Below, in pieces: positions 15,962 through 25,443 of a stretch of DNA of 64,000 bases (positions within the stretch are counted from its first letter, which is position 1; each line of letters opens with the position of its first letter). Where the stretch lies: positions 1-64,000 of the forward strand of contig NZ_JALXOZ010000010.1 of NCBI RefSeq assembly GCF_025147465.1, read 5' to 3'. Source of the DNA: Dermabacter sp. p3-SID358 (lineage in GTDB: Bacteria > Actinomycetota > Actinomycetes > Actinomycetales > Dermabacteraceae). A program made the translations under genes and the position numbers. A model generated the notes under the pieces. It had not been told where the DNA came from and did not search any database. It saw only the letters and a program-made list of their open reading frames with translations.

Positions 15962-16831
15962 TTACGAGGCGGCGAGGAAGCGCAGCACAATTTCCGCACC
16001 GTGGTCCTCGATACCGAGAGTCTCGGCATCGGCATACGACTTCACGCGCTCGCTCGCTTGGCCCATCGCGACACCGACCGCGGCCCAGTCGAGCATTTCA
16101 ACATCGTTCGAACCATCGCCAACGGTCACGGTGTGCTCCGGATCCACGCCCAGGCGTTTCCGCAATGATTCGAGAGCGCTCGCTTTCGTCGTTCCTGGTG
16201 CCGACATATCAAGCCAACTCGACCATCCCACGGCGTATTCGCAGCCACTCACGCCAGCTCTTTCAACGATGCGCGCAAACTCGTCGAGCGGAATGTCGGG
16301 CGCGGTCACGACGACACGTACCGCTTCCGTCGCCTCGAAAAGCTCGTCTATGCTCGCCGGTTCTGCCTGGATCCCAAAGTCGAGATCGTCGAAGCTTTCG
16401 GTGCCTATAAAGCCGCCACTCACACGCTCAATCGCGAAGCGCGCCGTGGGCACGGCCTGGTACATCGCACGTAGCGCGGGCTCGGGGTCAAAAGTCACGG
16501 TCTCGACGATTTCGTAGGCGGCGTCGGACTCCCCCGTGATCCTCGTGGTGACTGCGCCGTTCGCGCTCACCGACCAACCGTCGGAAACCCCCGCGAGACG
16601 CACAATCGGGAGGGTTGTATTCAGCGACCGCCCGGTCGCGATGACGACGTGGTGGCCGGCTTCGCGCACCGCGTGAAGCGCACTGTGCACGCGCGGATCC
16701 ATAACGCCCGCGTGGTCCACGAGCGTGCCGTCGACATCGAGCCCTACAAGGACCCGATGTCCCGAAAGTGGCTTGAGAAGAGAGCGAAGGTGCTCCTCGT
16801 CAAAACCTCTGGTGCTGCGTGTCGGGCTCAT
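15962..16831 (-). CDS. HAD superfamily (Cof-type) hydrolase
   Basis: Cytosolic phosphatase-like protein, 289 aa. Motif I DVDGTLVD follows a 30-residue N-terminal lead, motif II ATGRS, and motif [15 protein letters not shown] near the C-terminus, the pattern of Cof-type IIB HADs acting on sugar phosphates or similar. The ATG overlaps the serS stop by 4 bp (ATGA), so it is translationally coupled to serS. Substrate unknown. Confidence 0.85.
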   Translation of the reverse strand: MSPTRSTRGFDEEHLRSLLKPLSGHRVLVGLDVDGTLVDHAGVMDPRVHSALHAVREAGHHVVIATGRSLNTTLPIVRLAGVSDGWSVSANGAVTTRITGESDAAYEIVETVTFDPEPALRAMYQAVPTARFAIERVSGGFIGTESFDDLDFGIQAEPASIDELFEATEAVRVVVTAPDIPLDEFARIVERAGVSGCEYAVGWSSWLDMSAPGTTKASALESLRKRLGVDPEHTVTVGDGSNDVEMLDWAAVGVAMGQASERVKSYADAETLGIEDHGAEIVLRFLAAS

Positions 16832-18087
16832 TTCACCTCGAACACTTCGCGCCCACCGAGGTACGGTCGAAGCCCTTCGGGCACGACGACGCTGCCGTCT
16901 TCCCGCTGGTGATTCTCGAGGAGGGCGACGATAAAGCGGGTCGTGCCAAGCGTGCCGTTGAGAGTCGCGACCGGGCGAAGCGCACCATCGACGCGCTCAC
17001 GGATGTTGAGACGGCGCGCCTGAAACTGCGTGCAGTTCGAGGTCGAGGTGAGCTCACGGTAAGTATTTTGGCTCGGCACCCACGCTTCACAGTCGAACTT
17101 CCGGGCGGCGGAGGTACCGAGGTCGCCGGCGGCGGTGTCGATCACGCGGTAGGGAACGTCAATGAGATCCATCATCTCGCGCTCCATGTCGAGCAGGCGC
17201 TCGTGCTCCTCGTAAGACTCCTCGAGCTTGCAATACGAGAACATCTCGACCTTGTGGAACTGGTGCACGCGGATGATACCGCGCGTGTCCTTGCCGTAAC
17301 TACCGGCCTCGCGGCGGTAGCACGCGCTCCAACCCGCGTAACGGATGGGGCCGTTATCGAGGTTGAGCACCTCATCGCGGTGATAGCCCGCGAGCGCAAC
17401 CTCGCTCGTGCCCACGAGGTAAAGGTCGTCGTCTTTATCGAGGTGGTAAACCTCGTCGGCGTGTTCGCCCAAAAAGCCCGTGCCGTCCATCGTTTCAGGA
17501 AGAACGAGCGTGGGCGTGATGACGGGGGTGAAGCCTGCGCGAGTCGCTTTTTCAAGGGCGGCATTGAGAATCGCGAGCTCGAGCTGCGCACCCACGCCCG
17601 TAAGGAAGTAGAAGCGCGAGCCGGAGACCTTCGCTCCGCGCTGCATGTCGATCGCCTTGAGTTTTTCGGCGATGTCGAGGTGGTCGCGCACCTCGAAGTC
17701 GAAACGTGGAATTTCACCGTGGGTTTCGCGCACCTCAAAATCTTCCTCAAAACCCTCGGGGGCCCCTTCGGCGATGTTGGGGATGGCGCGCAGGGCTTTT
17801 TCCCGCGCTTCTTCGGCTTCGCTTGCGCGTTGCTCGAGGTCCTTGACCTTCTGGCTCAGCTCCTTTGCCTCGACGACGAGCTTCTGTTTTTCCTCGCCCT
17901 TGGCTTCGGCGACCTTCTTGCCGAAGGTCTTCTGCTCGGCGCGCAGCGATTCGAACGACTGCGTGGCTTCTCGCCAGGTCTGGTCGGCTTCGAGCACGGC
18001 ATCAACGGTTTGAGGATCGCGGCGGCGGGCTTTTTGAGCCTCACGCACGCGGTCAGGATTCTCACGGAGCAGTCGCAGATCGATCAT
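16828..18087 (-). CDS. serS: Seryl-tRNA synthetase
   Basis: Class II synthetase charging tRNA-Ser, 419 aa (usual 420-430). The N-terminal coiled-coil arm covers about residues 30-110. Motif 2 [16 protein letters not shown] and motif 3 [18 protein letters not shown] are clear. The ATG at 18087 begins the family-typical [12 protein letters not shown]. An upstream frame adds residues with no ribosome site. It heads a two-gene unit with the HAD hydrolase, close to two tRNA-Ser genes. Confidence 0.95.
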   Translation of the reverse strand: MIDLRLLRENPDRVREAQKARRRDPQTVDAVLEADQTWREATQSFESLRAEQKTFGKKVAEAKGEEKQKLVVEAKELSQKVKDLEQRASEAEEAREKALRAIPNIAEGAPEGFEEDFEVRETHGEIPRFDFEVRDHLDIAEKLKAIDMQRGAKVSGSRFYFLTGVGAQLELAILNAALEKATRAGFTPVITPTLVLPETMDGTGFLGEHADEVYHLDKDDDLYLVGTSEVALAGYHRDEVLNLDNGPIRYAGWSACYRREAGSYGKDTRGIIRVHQFHKVEMFSYCKLEESYEEHERLLDMEREMMDLIDVPYRVIDTAAGDLGTSAARKFDCEAWVPSQNTYRELTSTSNCTQFQARRLNIRERVDGALRPVATLNGTLGTTRFIVALLENHQREDGSVVVPEGLRPYLGGREVFEVK

Positions 18088-18130
18088 GTTTTCAAGCCTA
18101 CAGTGCCACACCGCCCCGTATGCTTGAGCC

Positions 18131-19072
18131 GTGGAAAAACTACGCGTTGGGGTCGTCGTCAACCCGTCAAAGCTCAAGGACATGGCCGTTTTTCGCGGAC
18201 GAGTCGTAAGCCATGTACTTGAGGTCGACTCGGATGCGCAAGTGTCGTTTTACGAGACGAGCGTGGAGGATCCGGGCTTCGGGCAGGCTCAGCAGGCGGC
18301 GTCCGACGGTTGCTCGATAGTGTTTGCGGCGGGCGGCGACGGCACGGTGCGTCTCGTCGCGGCGGGGCTTGCCCATTCTGGCGTGGAGCTCGGCATTATC
18401 CCGATGGGCACGGGCAACCTTTTTGCACGCAACCTTGACATCCCGCTCGATAATCTTCGCGGCGCGATCAGGGTCGCGCTCACGGGAAAGGGCCACAAGG
18501 CCGATCTTGGGTACTTGAAGCACGGCGAAAGCCTCGACGACGCTCGCGAAGCGAAGGAAGAACCCTTCCTCGTGATCGCTGGTTTCGGCTTCGACGCCGT
18601 AATCATGGAGAACACGAACTCGAAACTCAAGAAAGCCGTCGGTTGGCTTGCTTATGTGGTGGCGGGGGCAAAGAAGATCGTGGGCCGCGGGCAGAGCGTG
18701 GAGCTTGAGCTCGATGGCCGCGCCGCGCAGTCACTCAAGGCCCGCACCGTCATGATCGGCAACGTGGGGCGCCTGCCCGGCGGGATCACGCTCATGCCGG
18801 GCGCGGATCGCTCCAATGGCTCCCTCGAGATTCTCGCGCTCGATTGGAAGGGCGCGGCAGGCTTTTCACAGATCCTCGGGCAGCTCGTGCTCCCGGGGGC
18901 CCCGAAATCTCTCGCGAAAATCTCCAACCACCGCACATTCCAGGCTCGCGAGGCGATCGTGAGCACCTCGAAGGCGCTCCCCGTGCAGGTCGATGGCGAT
19001 TACCTCGGCGATGCCACGCACCTCGTCACCCGCGTCGATGCGGGCGCCCTCACCATTCGATCCGCACGCTGA
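18131..19072 (+). CDS. Diacylglycerol kinase family lipid kinase
   Basis: Cytosolic/membrane-peripheral kinase of the DagK/YegS family, 313 aa, starting at [12 protein letters not shown] at 66-74 is the nucleotide loop and [11 protein letters not shown] at 91-101 the second signature. The C-terminal half has the usual beta-sandwich with [13 protein letters not shown]. It is divergent from serS and convergent with pheA (6-bp gap). The dispersed motif TCCGACGGTTGC (18302-18313) is encoded within the reading frame as SDGCS. Confidence 0.88.
   Translation: MEKLRVGVVVNPSKLKDMAVFRGRVVSHVLEVDSDAQVSFYETSVEDPGFGQAQQAASDGCSIVFAAGGDGTVRLVAAGLAHSGVELGIIPMGTGNLFARNLDIPLDNLRGAIRVALTGKGHKADLGYLKHGESLDDAREAKEEPFLVIAGFGFDAVIMENTNSKLKKAVGWLAYVVAGAKKIVGRGQSVELELDGRAAQSLKARTVMIGNVGRLPGGITLMPGADRSNGSLEILALDWKGAAGFSQILGQLVLPGAPKSLAKISNHRTFQAREAIVSTSKALPVQVDGDYLGDATHLVTRVDAGALTIRSAR
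18301..18313 (+). repeat. Dispersed TCCGACGSTTGC motif, coding copy
   Basis: GTCCGACGGTTGC inside the lipid kinase gene, just before its GGDGT codons. Exact copy of the 12-mer. Confidence 0.8.
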
Positions 19073-19078
19073 GAAACG

Positions 19079-20047
19079 CTAGTCCCGAGCGATAAGGGCC
19101 TCAAGGCGCGAGACAAACGCGCGCGCTTCCTCGTACGCGGTATCGGCGTTGTGGTCAACCACGTAGGGCACGGAACCGTCGGCCCTGCCGTACGAGCCGA
19201 GGAACACGATGCGCGAGCAAATGCGGTGGAGGCCGCGCAGCGCGGAGGCCACGCGGCGATCCTCGATGTGCCCCTCGAGGTCGAGGGAGAAGGAGTAGCG
19301 GCCGAGTGCGTCGCCGATGGGGCGTGATTCGATGCGGGAAAGGTTGACGCCGTTCGAGCTGAGCACCTCAAGCATTTCGAGAAGCGAGCCCGAGCGGTCG
19401 TGAGCGAGGTGCGCGACGATCGTCGTTTTATCGGAGCCCGTGCGCGCGGGGATGAGGCCGTCGCGCTCGACGAGCACGAAGCGGGTCTCGGCGCCCTTCG
19501 TGTCTTCGATTCCGCTCGCGAGCACGTGCAGGCCGAAGTGTTCGGCGGCGAGAGGCGAGCAGATCGCGGCAGCGGAGTGGGCGCGAGGATCGTTCTCATC
19601 GAGCTCGGCGATCTCGCGAGCCGCCGCTGCAGTTGAGAGTGCGGGCTGAGGGGAGGCACCAGGGAGGTTTTCGCGCACGAATGCCTGGCACTGGGCCTGC
19701 GCGTGCGGGTGAGAGTACACGGCTTCGAGGTCCTCGAGGCTCGAGGGGACTCGCGTCGCGAGCACGAACGTGATGGGGACGATCTGTTCGGCGACGATCG
19801 TGATGCCACCGGTCGCGGCGAGCACGTCGAGCGTGCCCGATACGCCGCCCTCGACAGAGTTTTCGATCGGCGCCATCATCGCGTCCACGTCGCCCGCAAC
19901 GAGGTCGCCGATCGCTTCGGCAACGCTGCGGTAGGGCACGAGCGTTTGTTCGCCATCGTCGGGCCTCACGGGCAGCGGACCCATGAGTGCCTGAAGGAGC
20001 GCCTGATGAGTGAAGGTCGTCTCGGGGCCGAGGAATCCATATCGCAT
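19079..20047 (-). CDS. pheA: Prephenate dehydratase
   Basis: Converts prephenate to phenylpyruvate in phenylalanine synthesis; 322 aa, stand-alone (no chorismate mutase domain). Starts MRYGFLGPETTFT. The catalytic region has ETRFVLV, and the C-terminal ACT domain carries the Phe-binding ESRPIG motif. I chose the ATG at 20047 because it gives the canonical N-terminus; a longer frame runs into the divergent gene. It is likely feedback-inhibited by Phe through the ACT domain. Confidence 0.93.
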   Translation of the reverse strand: MRYGFLGPETTFTHQALLQALMGPLPVRPDDGEQTLVPYRSVAEAIGDLVAGDVDAMMAPIENSVEGGVSGTLDVLAATGGITIVAEQIVPITFVLATRVPSSLEDLEAVYSHPHAQAQCQAFVRENLPGASPQPALSTAAAAREIAELDENDPRAHSAAAICSPLAAEHFGLHVLASGIEDTKGAETRFVLVERDGLIPARTGSDKTTIVAHLAHDRSGSLLEMLEVLSSNGVNLSRIESRPIGDALGRYSFSLDLEGHIEDRRVASALRGLHRICSRIVFLGSYGRADGSVPYVVDHNADTAYEEARAFVSRLEALIARD

Positions 20048-20092
20048 GTCCCTAAGAGTACGGGCATGCGAGAAATCGCTACGCTTGAGTCC

Positions 20093-22084
20093 ATGCACGA
20101 CTCGTCTCATGCGCGCGAACGCCTCGTGGGCGCGGCCCTCACCGCCGCATGCTTCGCGCTCCTCGCCGCGCTCGTCCTCGGCCCGTCACTCCATTGGGGC
20201 GGGATGCGCAAGGACGCGACTCCGCCCGCGAGCCGCGTGCACACGGTCTACGTCACGAGCGGGTTGACCTGGTCAGACATCACCAAGGACGACACCCCAG
20301 CCCTGTGGTGCTTTGCCGAGAATTCTGGAACGGCGGGGCTCTCGCTTTCAAGCGAATCGGTCATGCCCACTAAGCGGCAGGGCCTCGAAACCCTCGCCAC
20401 GGGAACGCGCACTCCGGCACTCGCAAGTAAGAGTGCGTCGGGGACGGACAGCAAGGCGGGTGGGAAGGAGTTTTCCGACGCCAGCTCCGCCCTCGGTGAG
20501 GCAGGGATTTCACTCGTCGATCTCGGCGATGTCCAAACCGGCGATGACGTAACCCGCACCGAACACGAACGCAGCGTGCGGGCAATCGATGCCGCATTCG
20601 CGGAGCACGCAGGCGATTGCGGGGAGCGCAACATCGCACTCGCGAGCGTCGGTTCCCTGAACCCCTCCCCCGGGCGCGCGTTTGAGGTCGAGCACACGCG
20701 TGGCTACGACGCCCTGCCCACGCCACTCAACCTGCAGGTGTATATCGATTCTCGCTGGGGGCCGGCGTTCCTTACGAGCCCTTCGACGCGCCAAGTTGGC
20801 GTCGTCATGAATCTCGACCTCGCGGCGAGCTTCGTAGGCAAAGACCAGATCGGCATCGGCCGGGCAGCCGTCGGAACCCAAGCCGAGCGAGGCGCCCAAC
20901 TCGCGCATGCGCGCGAGCTGACGTTCGCGTCCCGTGAGACCGAAGACTCGCTTGCTCCCATGCTCGGGGTGATCATCGCTGTGCTCCTCGCCTCGGGTCT
21001 CCTCGCACGTCGTTTCTCTGCAGCGCGACACGTCGCAAACGTTGCTCTCCTCGCGATTCCCGTGGGGTACACCTCAAGCATCCTCCCTCTCGGCTTCCTC
21101 GTGGATCTCGCCATTCACCCGCTTTTCGCGATTGCGGCCTGGACGCTGCTTGGAACGGCGATCGTCGGCGCGGGGCTGACGTGGGGCGTAAAGCTTCTCG
21201 GCTCCGCCCTTCCCGAGCAGAATCGCCGGCTCCTTACCCCTGCCCTCGCGGCACTCATGACCGCGGCCGCAATCTTGCTCGACGCCGCGCTCGGCTCCCA
21301 CGCGAGCTTCACATCGCTTCTTGGCAACCAGCCGATCTACGGCGGGCGCTTCTACGGTCTCAGCAACCACATCACGGGTATCACGCTTGCGGCGTGGGCA
21401 CTCGGCGCGGGCATGCTTATGCACGCACTTCCCATCTTTTCGACCGGCCGTCGGCCCGGACTCGCACGGGTCGTGTTCGTCGGGGGCTCGGGTGCGATCG
21501 TGGGGCTCTGCTCGATCGCGCCGAGCATGGGTGCCGACGCCGGCAGTGCCCTCATTTATGCCCCCGTGACCCTCGTGGCCTGCCTCGTCCTGAGCGGTAT
21601 CCGGCTCCGCCCGTGGCACGTTCTTGCGGCTTTGATCTCGGGTCTCGGTGTATTCGCCCTTGCCGGGGTTTTCGACTACATGCGTCCCGCGTCGTCGCGT
21701 ACGCACCTCGGCGAATTTATGGCGATGCTCGTCGAGAAGGGCTCGCTTACGGGTGCGCTCTCGCAATTCTGGGTGGTATTTGCCGATCGCACGTCGCGCA
21801 TGTTCGAGCCGCTCATGCTCTATTCGCCGCTCCTCACGATCCCGCCCCTGGTGGGTGCTTTCGCTCTCACGTACTTCGCGGTGCGCAAGGGCCGCCTCGC
21901 GAGGGAGCTCCCCTATCTGTATCGACTGCGTCTCGCAGCGATCGCGGGGGCATGGATCGGGGCGCTCACGAACGACACGGGCCTGGTGCTCGTGGGTCTC
22001 GCCTACGTGGTGGGTCTCGCGCTCAGCCTCGCCGCCCGCGCGGCGCTTACTGCTCGTTCTGTTCGGACTGGCTCTCAGCGGTAG
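20093..22084 (+). CDS. Polytopic membrane protein with large extracytoplasmic domain
   Basis: 663 aa. One N-terminal helix (about 12-33), then roughly 270 extracytoplasmic residues beginning TVYVTSGLTWSDITKDDTPALW, then about ten helices to the C-terminus. The WSDIT...TPALW start followed by a Ser/Thr-rich segment resembles the degenerate phosphodiesterase-like ectodomains of some actinobacterial envelope proteins, but I see no metal-binding Asp/His set, so I give no function. ATG at 20093 lies 45 bp from the divergent pheA start. The last 38 bp overlap the glycosyltransferase gene on the other strand. Confidence 0.7.
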   Translation: MHDSSHARERLVGAALTAACFALLAALVLGPSLHWGGMRKDATPPASRVHTVYVTSGLTWSDITKDDTPALWCFAENSGTAGLSLSSESVMPTKRQGLETLATGTRTPALASKSASGTDSKAGGKEFSDASSALGEAGISLVDLGDVQTGDDVTRTEHERSVRAIDAAFAEHAGDCGERNIALASVGSLNPSPGRAFEVEHTRGYDALPTPLNLQVYIDSRWGPAFLTSPSTRQVGVVMNLDLAASFVGKDQIGIGRAAVGTQAERGAQLAHARELTFASRETEDSLAPMLGVIIAVLLASGLLARRFSAARHVANVALLAIPVGYTSSILPLGFLVDLAIHPLFAIAAWTLLGTAIVGAGLTWGVKLLGSALPEQNRRLLTPALAALMTAAAILLDAALGSHASFTSLLGNQPIYGGRFYGLSNHITGITLAAWALGAGMLMHALPIFSTGRRPGLARVVFVGGSGAIVGLCSIAPSMGADAGSALIYAPVTLVACLVLSGIRLRPWHVLAALISGLGVFALAGVFDYMRPASSRTHLGEFMAMLVEKGSLTGALSQFWVVFADRTSRMFEPLMLYSPLLTIPPLVGAFALTYFAVRKGRLARELPYLYRLRLAAIAGAWIGALTNDTGLVLVGLAYVVGLALSLAARAALTARSVRTGSQR

Positions 22085-23015
22085 GCTCGGTAGCCGAGTT
22101 TTCGGGGGCCTTCACCTGCGCGTTTTTCTCGACCGAGGGAATCGCGTAATGCGTGACAGGACGTTCCTCGACAAACTCGGGCACCTCGGGGCGCTCGCCC
22201 GTGAGAGTGCGCACCTCACCTTCCTCGCTGAGGGGGTCGTTCGGTGAAAGAGAGCGACGCTTCGAAAGCGCGCGCATGACGTCTTTCAGTTGGTTTGCGC
22301 GATGGAGCTGCGATCGCAGATCTTTTCCGGTCACCCGGTGGCTCATCTCGACCGGAATCTCCTTAACCCAGAACCCTTTGTGGAGCGCATCGATCGTGAG
22401 GCCCGTTTCCACGCCCCATCCGGCAGCGAGAGGCTGCACGGAATCCCACGTCTCGCGCGTGATGCACCGCGTGCCACTGAGGGGTTGCAGGGTCTCAAAT
22501 CCCGTGGCTTTCCGGATGCCATTTCGGGCCGTTTTTACAACGAGACCCATGCCAGCCGCTCCTTCTTGCGGTGGAAGGGTCGCGATCGCCATATCTACGC
22601 CCTCGTCCAGCACCGCCTCAACGAGAGGCTCTGCCCCGCGTGCGGACTCCTGCATATCGGCGTCGATAAAGAGGAGGGCCCGTGCCGGGTCCTTCAGGAC
22701 ATGCCCTTCGCGAGTGACCTGCGCGGCATGGGTCGTTTCTTCACGCATGTGCACAACCTTGGCACCCGTCGCCATCGCCGCGGCCTTGCCGCGATTGCTT
22801 CGGTGACGGACGACGATCGCGCCCGCACCCTTGGCAAGCGCCGCGGTTGCATCGGAGGAGCCATCGTCGACAACAACGACAATGTCGACGCCGCGGATCG
22901 CGAACGAGGCGGTCACCGTTTTTTCGATTCGTTCAGCCTCATCCTTCGCGGGGATCACGACCGCGACCCGCGTGGGCCGCTCACCCCCGTATGCCGCGGC
23001 GTCGACAGTGCTCAT
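22047..23015 (-). CDS. Family 2 glycosyltransferase
   Basis: 322 aa. VAVVIPAKDEAERIE and VVDDGSSD form the nucleotide-sugar site, LLFIDADMQ carries the DXD-type motif. The last 70 residues are acidic and disordered. The arrangement resembles glucosyl-3-phosphoglycerate synthase-like GT2/GT81 enzymes, but the acceptor is not visible. ATG at 23015 overlaps the upstream stop (ATGA). Final gene of a minus-strand run starting at 27189, and overlapping the convergent membrane protein gene by 38 bp. Confidence 0.8.
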   Translation of the reverse strand: MSTVDAAAYGGERPTRVAVVIPAKDEAERIEKTVTASFAIRGVDIVVVVDDGSSDATAALAKGAGAIVVRHRSNRGKAAAMATGAKVVHMREETTHAAQVTREGHVLKDPARALLFIDADMQESARGAEPLVEAVLDEGVDMAIATLPPQEGAAGMGLVVKTARNGIRKATGFETLQPLSGTRCITRETWDSVQPLAAGWGVETGLTIDALHKGFWVKEIPVEMSHRVTGKDLRSQLHRANQLKDVMRALSKRRSLSPNDPLSEEGEVRTLTGERPEVPEFVEERPVTHYAIPSVEKNAQVKAPENSATEPTAESQSEQNEQ

Positions 23016-23836
23016 CGCAGGGTCACCTCTCGTGCGACGATTCCGCCGCGGGCGCGGCGCTCGAGAGCCGTAAGCGGTTCCTCGCTCGAGAGAGCCTCGT
23101 CGAAGCGCTTGAGGAACTCGGGAACTTCGTTCTCGACTCCCTCCACGCCGAAGCCCTTCGGCAAATCCCACACGGGAATCGTGAGGCCATCGGCACGGAA
23201 CGACCCGACGTAGCGCGTGCCCTCACCGATGCCTGACTGACGTTTCGCGTGTAGGCGAGCAACCGCATCGATCACGCGGTCTTCGCTCTCGTCGAGAACC
23301 CAGCGCAAATGCTCCTTGGGGCCCGCATCGACCCAGTACGCGTGCGGCAATCCGCCCACGGCGGCCGTCGGCATAATCGCCTCGTTAGCCTGCTCGAGCC
23401 CCTGCTCGATCTGCTCGGTGCGCTCCGCTCCCGCGCCAAGCCAATACTCAAACGACTCGTGCACATCGACCGTGTAGCCCTCCTCAATCACGAGGAGGTC
23501 CTGGAGCCTCGGGGAATCCTCCGCAACCTTCACGGTGGTCACGGCTGTGCCAGGCTCCGAGTCGAGCGCCTGCTTGAGAGCCGCGCCAAGCCCGCGCGAG
23601 GTGTCGTTGCCGGGAACGCTCGCCTGCATGCCGAGCATCACTGTGCCGTTGTCGCGCTTAATCGCGGCCCAGTTCATGGGGAGAATCGTGGCAATCACGG
23701 CATCACCGCCGCCGAACTCGGGAGCGATCTTGGCGTCGAGAGTCGCCGACGGAATGAGCTGGCGCATCGCGACGAGATCGTGCTCGGCGATGAGGCCCTC
23801 GAACGGGCGGCGAACAAGAGTGGTGCTAGAAGTCAT
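23012..23836 (-). CDS. Conserved actinobacterial protein (DUF5926-like)
   Basis: Soluble protein, 274 aa, without signal or membrane segments. Features include DAVIATILPMNWAAIKRDNG, an acidic middle with LGAGAERTEQIEQGLEQAN, and TIPVWDLPKGF near the C-terminus. From memory this resembles DUF5926 proteins of Actinobacteria, whose function is unknown. Coupled by ATGA to the following glycosyltransferase. Confidence 0.6.
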   Translation of the reverse strand: MTSSTTLVRRPFEGLIAEHDLVAMRQLIPSATLDAKIAPEFGGGDAVIATILPMNWAAIKRDNGTVMLGMQASVPGNDTSRGLGAALKQALDSEPGTAVTTVKVAEDSPRLQDLLVIEEGYTVDVHESFEYWLGAGAERTEQIEQGLEQANEAIMPTAAVGGLPHAYWVDAGPKEHLRWVLDESEDRVIDAVARLHAKRQSGIGEGTRYVGSFRADGLTIPVWDLPKGFGVEGVENEVPEFLKRFDEALSSEEPLTALERRARGGIVAREVTLR

Positions 23837-23845
23837 GGCCCAAGT

Positions 23846-24097
23846 CTAGCGAGGCGGAGGGGGAACCTCCCGAACGGCGACAATCAACACGCGCGGGATC
23901 CGCGCATACCCGCGTTTCGTGTGGATAGTGACAGTTTCCTCATCCGCTTCGACGACGTAGCCGAGGGCATCCGCGACCTTCTCGCGCCCCTCGTGCGTGC
24001 GAGGGTCGAGAGCATAGCGCGCGGTCACGCGAGCCCCGGGCTTGAGGATCGGAGCCCAGCCCGTGCGCGGCCTATCCGACGGTTGCTCGGCACTCAT
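23846..24097 (-). CDS. Small SH3-like protein, possibly stand-alone GNAT accessory domain
   Basis: 83 aa. GWAPILKPGARVTARY, then DALGYVVEADEETVTIHTKRG, and a REVPPPPR end. The pattern (basic beta-rich segment, DALG, TKRG, VPPPP) resembles the small domain that precedes the acetyltransferase in several actinobacterial GNAT proteins, here without the GNAT part. ATG overlaps the uraA stop (ATGA). A dispersed-motif copy lies in frame at 24073-24086. Role unknown. Confidence 0.6.
   Translation of the reverse strand: MSAEQPSDRPRTGWAPILKPGARVTARYALDPRTHEGREKVADALGYVVEADEETVTIHTKRGYARIPRVLIVAVREVPPPPR
24073..24086 (+). repeat. Dispersed TCCGACGSTTGC motif, coding copy
   Basis: TATCCGACGGTTGC in the small SH3-like gene, near its 5' end. 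Exact copy of the 12-mer. Confidence 0.8.
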
Positions 24098-25413
24098 CGT
24101 TCACGATTCTGCTGTGCGGAAGCCGGGCGAGCGTCGGACCCCTCCGGCACCTCCGTGCCCGTGACCCTCCCGATCGCTGTCATGAGGTGGTAAATCACGA
24201 GCGCCGCGAGGGCACCGAGGGCGATCCCGTTGAACGTGATGCCCGCGTTCGCCGGGCCAATCGTCCACTCGACGTTCGCGATGCCCACGACGAGGGCGAC
24301 GCCCGCGGTCATCTGGTTGCGGGGTCTCGAGAAATCGACCCTGCCATCGACCCACATGCGCACGCCCACGATGCCGATGAGGCCGTAGAGCACAAACGTG
24401 ACACCGCCGAGAACGCCCGGCGGAATCGAGAAAATGAGCTGACCGAGCTTGGGCGACATCGAGAGGGCAATTGCGGCGATGCCCGCGACCCAGTACGCGG
24501 CGGTCGAGTAGACGCGGGTCGCGCTCATGACGCCGATGTTCTCGCCGTACGTGGTCGTGGGCGAACCACCGAAAGTCGCCGAGAGCGCGGTGGCAATGCC
24601 ATCGGAAAAGAGGGTGCGGCCCATCAAGTGATCGAGGTTCTTGCCCGTCATCGAACTGAGCGAGGTCACGTGCCCCACGTTCTCCGCGATAAGCACAAGA
24701 ATCACGGGGAGGAACATTGGCAGGACCGAGAGGTCGAAGTGTGGATGGTGGAATTCGGGCAGGCCGATCCACGGGGCCTCGTGGAAGGCCGTAAGGTCAA
24801 CCTCGTTGCGCCAGAGGGCGAAGAAGTAGCCGACGAGTACGCCAAGGAGAACCGAAACGCGCCCGAGGATCCCCTTGAAAAGGGCCGTGCAGAGGACGAC
24901 CGCGAAGAGGGTCACGGTCGCGGTGAGCGCCGACTGCTGGAATTTTTCGTAGGCCGTGGGGGCCAGATTGAAGCCGATGAGGGCAACAATCGCGCCCATG
25001 ACGACGGGCGGCATGAGCGCGGAGATCCACCGCGTCCCCACGAACTGCACGATCACACCGACAAACGCGAGCGCGAGACCGGTGAGAAGCACCGCGCCGA
25101 GTGCGGTAGCCATATCGTGCGCCTTCGTCGCGGCAACGATAGGGGCGATGAACGCGAACGAACTGCCGAGATAGCTCGGGACCTTGTTGCCCGTGATGAG
25201 AAGGAAGAGGAGCGTGCCGAGCCCTGAGAAGAGGAGCGTCGTGGAGGGCGGAAAGCCCGTCAGGAGCGGAACGAGGAACGTCGCGCCGAACATCGCGATG
25301 ACGTGCTGAGCACCGATCCCAATCGTGACCGGCCATGCGAGCCGCTCGGAAGGAAGAACGACCTTACCCGGCTCAACAGTGAGCCCATTTCCATGAATTG
25401 TCCACAGTGGCAT
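24094..25413 (-). CDS. uraA: Uracil permease (NCS2/NAT family)
   Basis: Proton-driven nucleobase symporter, 439 aa, about 14 helices. QHVIAMFGATFLVPLLTG is the NCS2 N-terminal signature, and AENVGHVTSLS and GGSPTTTYGENIGVMS are the substrate-site motifs; the latter with Glu is typical of uracil/xanthine carriers. Second gene of the minus-strand run, 30 bp after the large membrane protein. Confidence 0.9.
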   Translation of the reverse strand: MPLWTIHGNGLTVEPGKVVLPSERLAWPVTIGIGAQHVIAMFGATFLVPLLTGFPPSTTLLFSGLGTLLFLLITGNKVPSYLGSSFAFIAPIVAATKAHDMATALGAVLLTGLALAFVGVIVQFVGTRWISALMPPVVMGAIVALIGFNLAPTAYEKFQQSALTATVTLFAVVLCTALFKGILGRVSVLLGVLVGYFFALWRNEVDLTAFHEAPWIGLPEFHHPHFDLSVLPMFLPVILVLIAENVGHVTSLSSMTGKNLDHLMGRTLFSDGIATALSATFGGSPTTTYGENIGVMSATRVYSTAAYWVAGIAAIALSMSPKLGQLIFSIPPGVLGGVTFVLYGLIGIVGVRMWVDGRVDFSRPRNQMTAGVALVVGIANVEWTIGPANAGITFNGIALGALAALVIYHLMTAIGRVTGTEVPEGSDARPASAQQNRER

Positions 25414-25443
25414 GGCGGCCTTTCGTCGGGAGAAGGGTGGGGG

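Noticed and set aside
19703..20092. N-terminal extension of the membrane protein
   Set aside because: Those codons lie opposite pheA; a hydrophobic signal follows the ATG at 20093.
24187..25227. 346-codon plus-strand frame opposite uraA
   Set aside because: Arg/Glu/His-rich shadow of a membrane protein gene, no homology or ribosome site.
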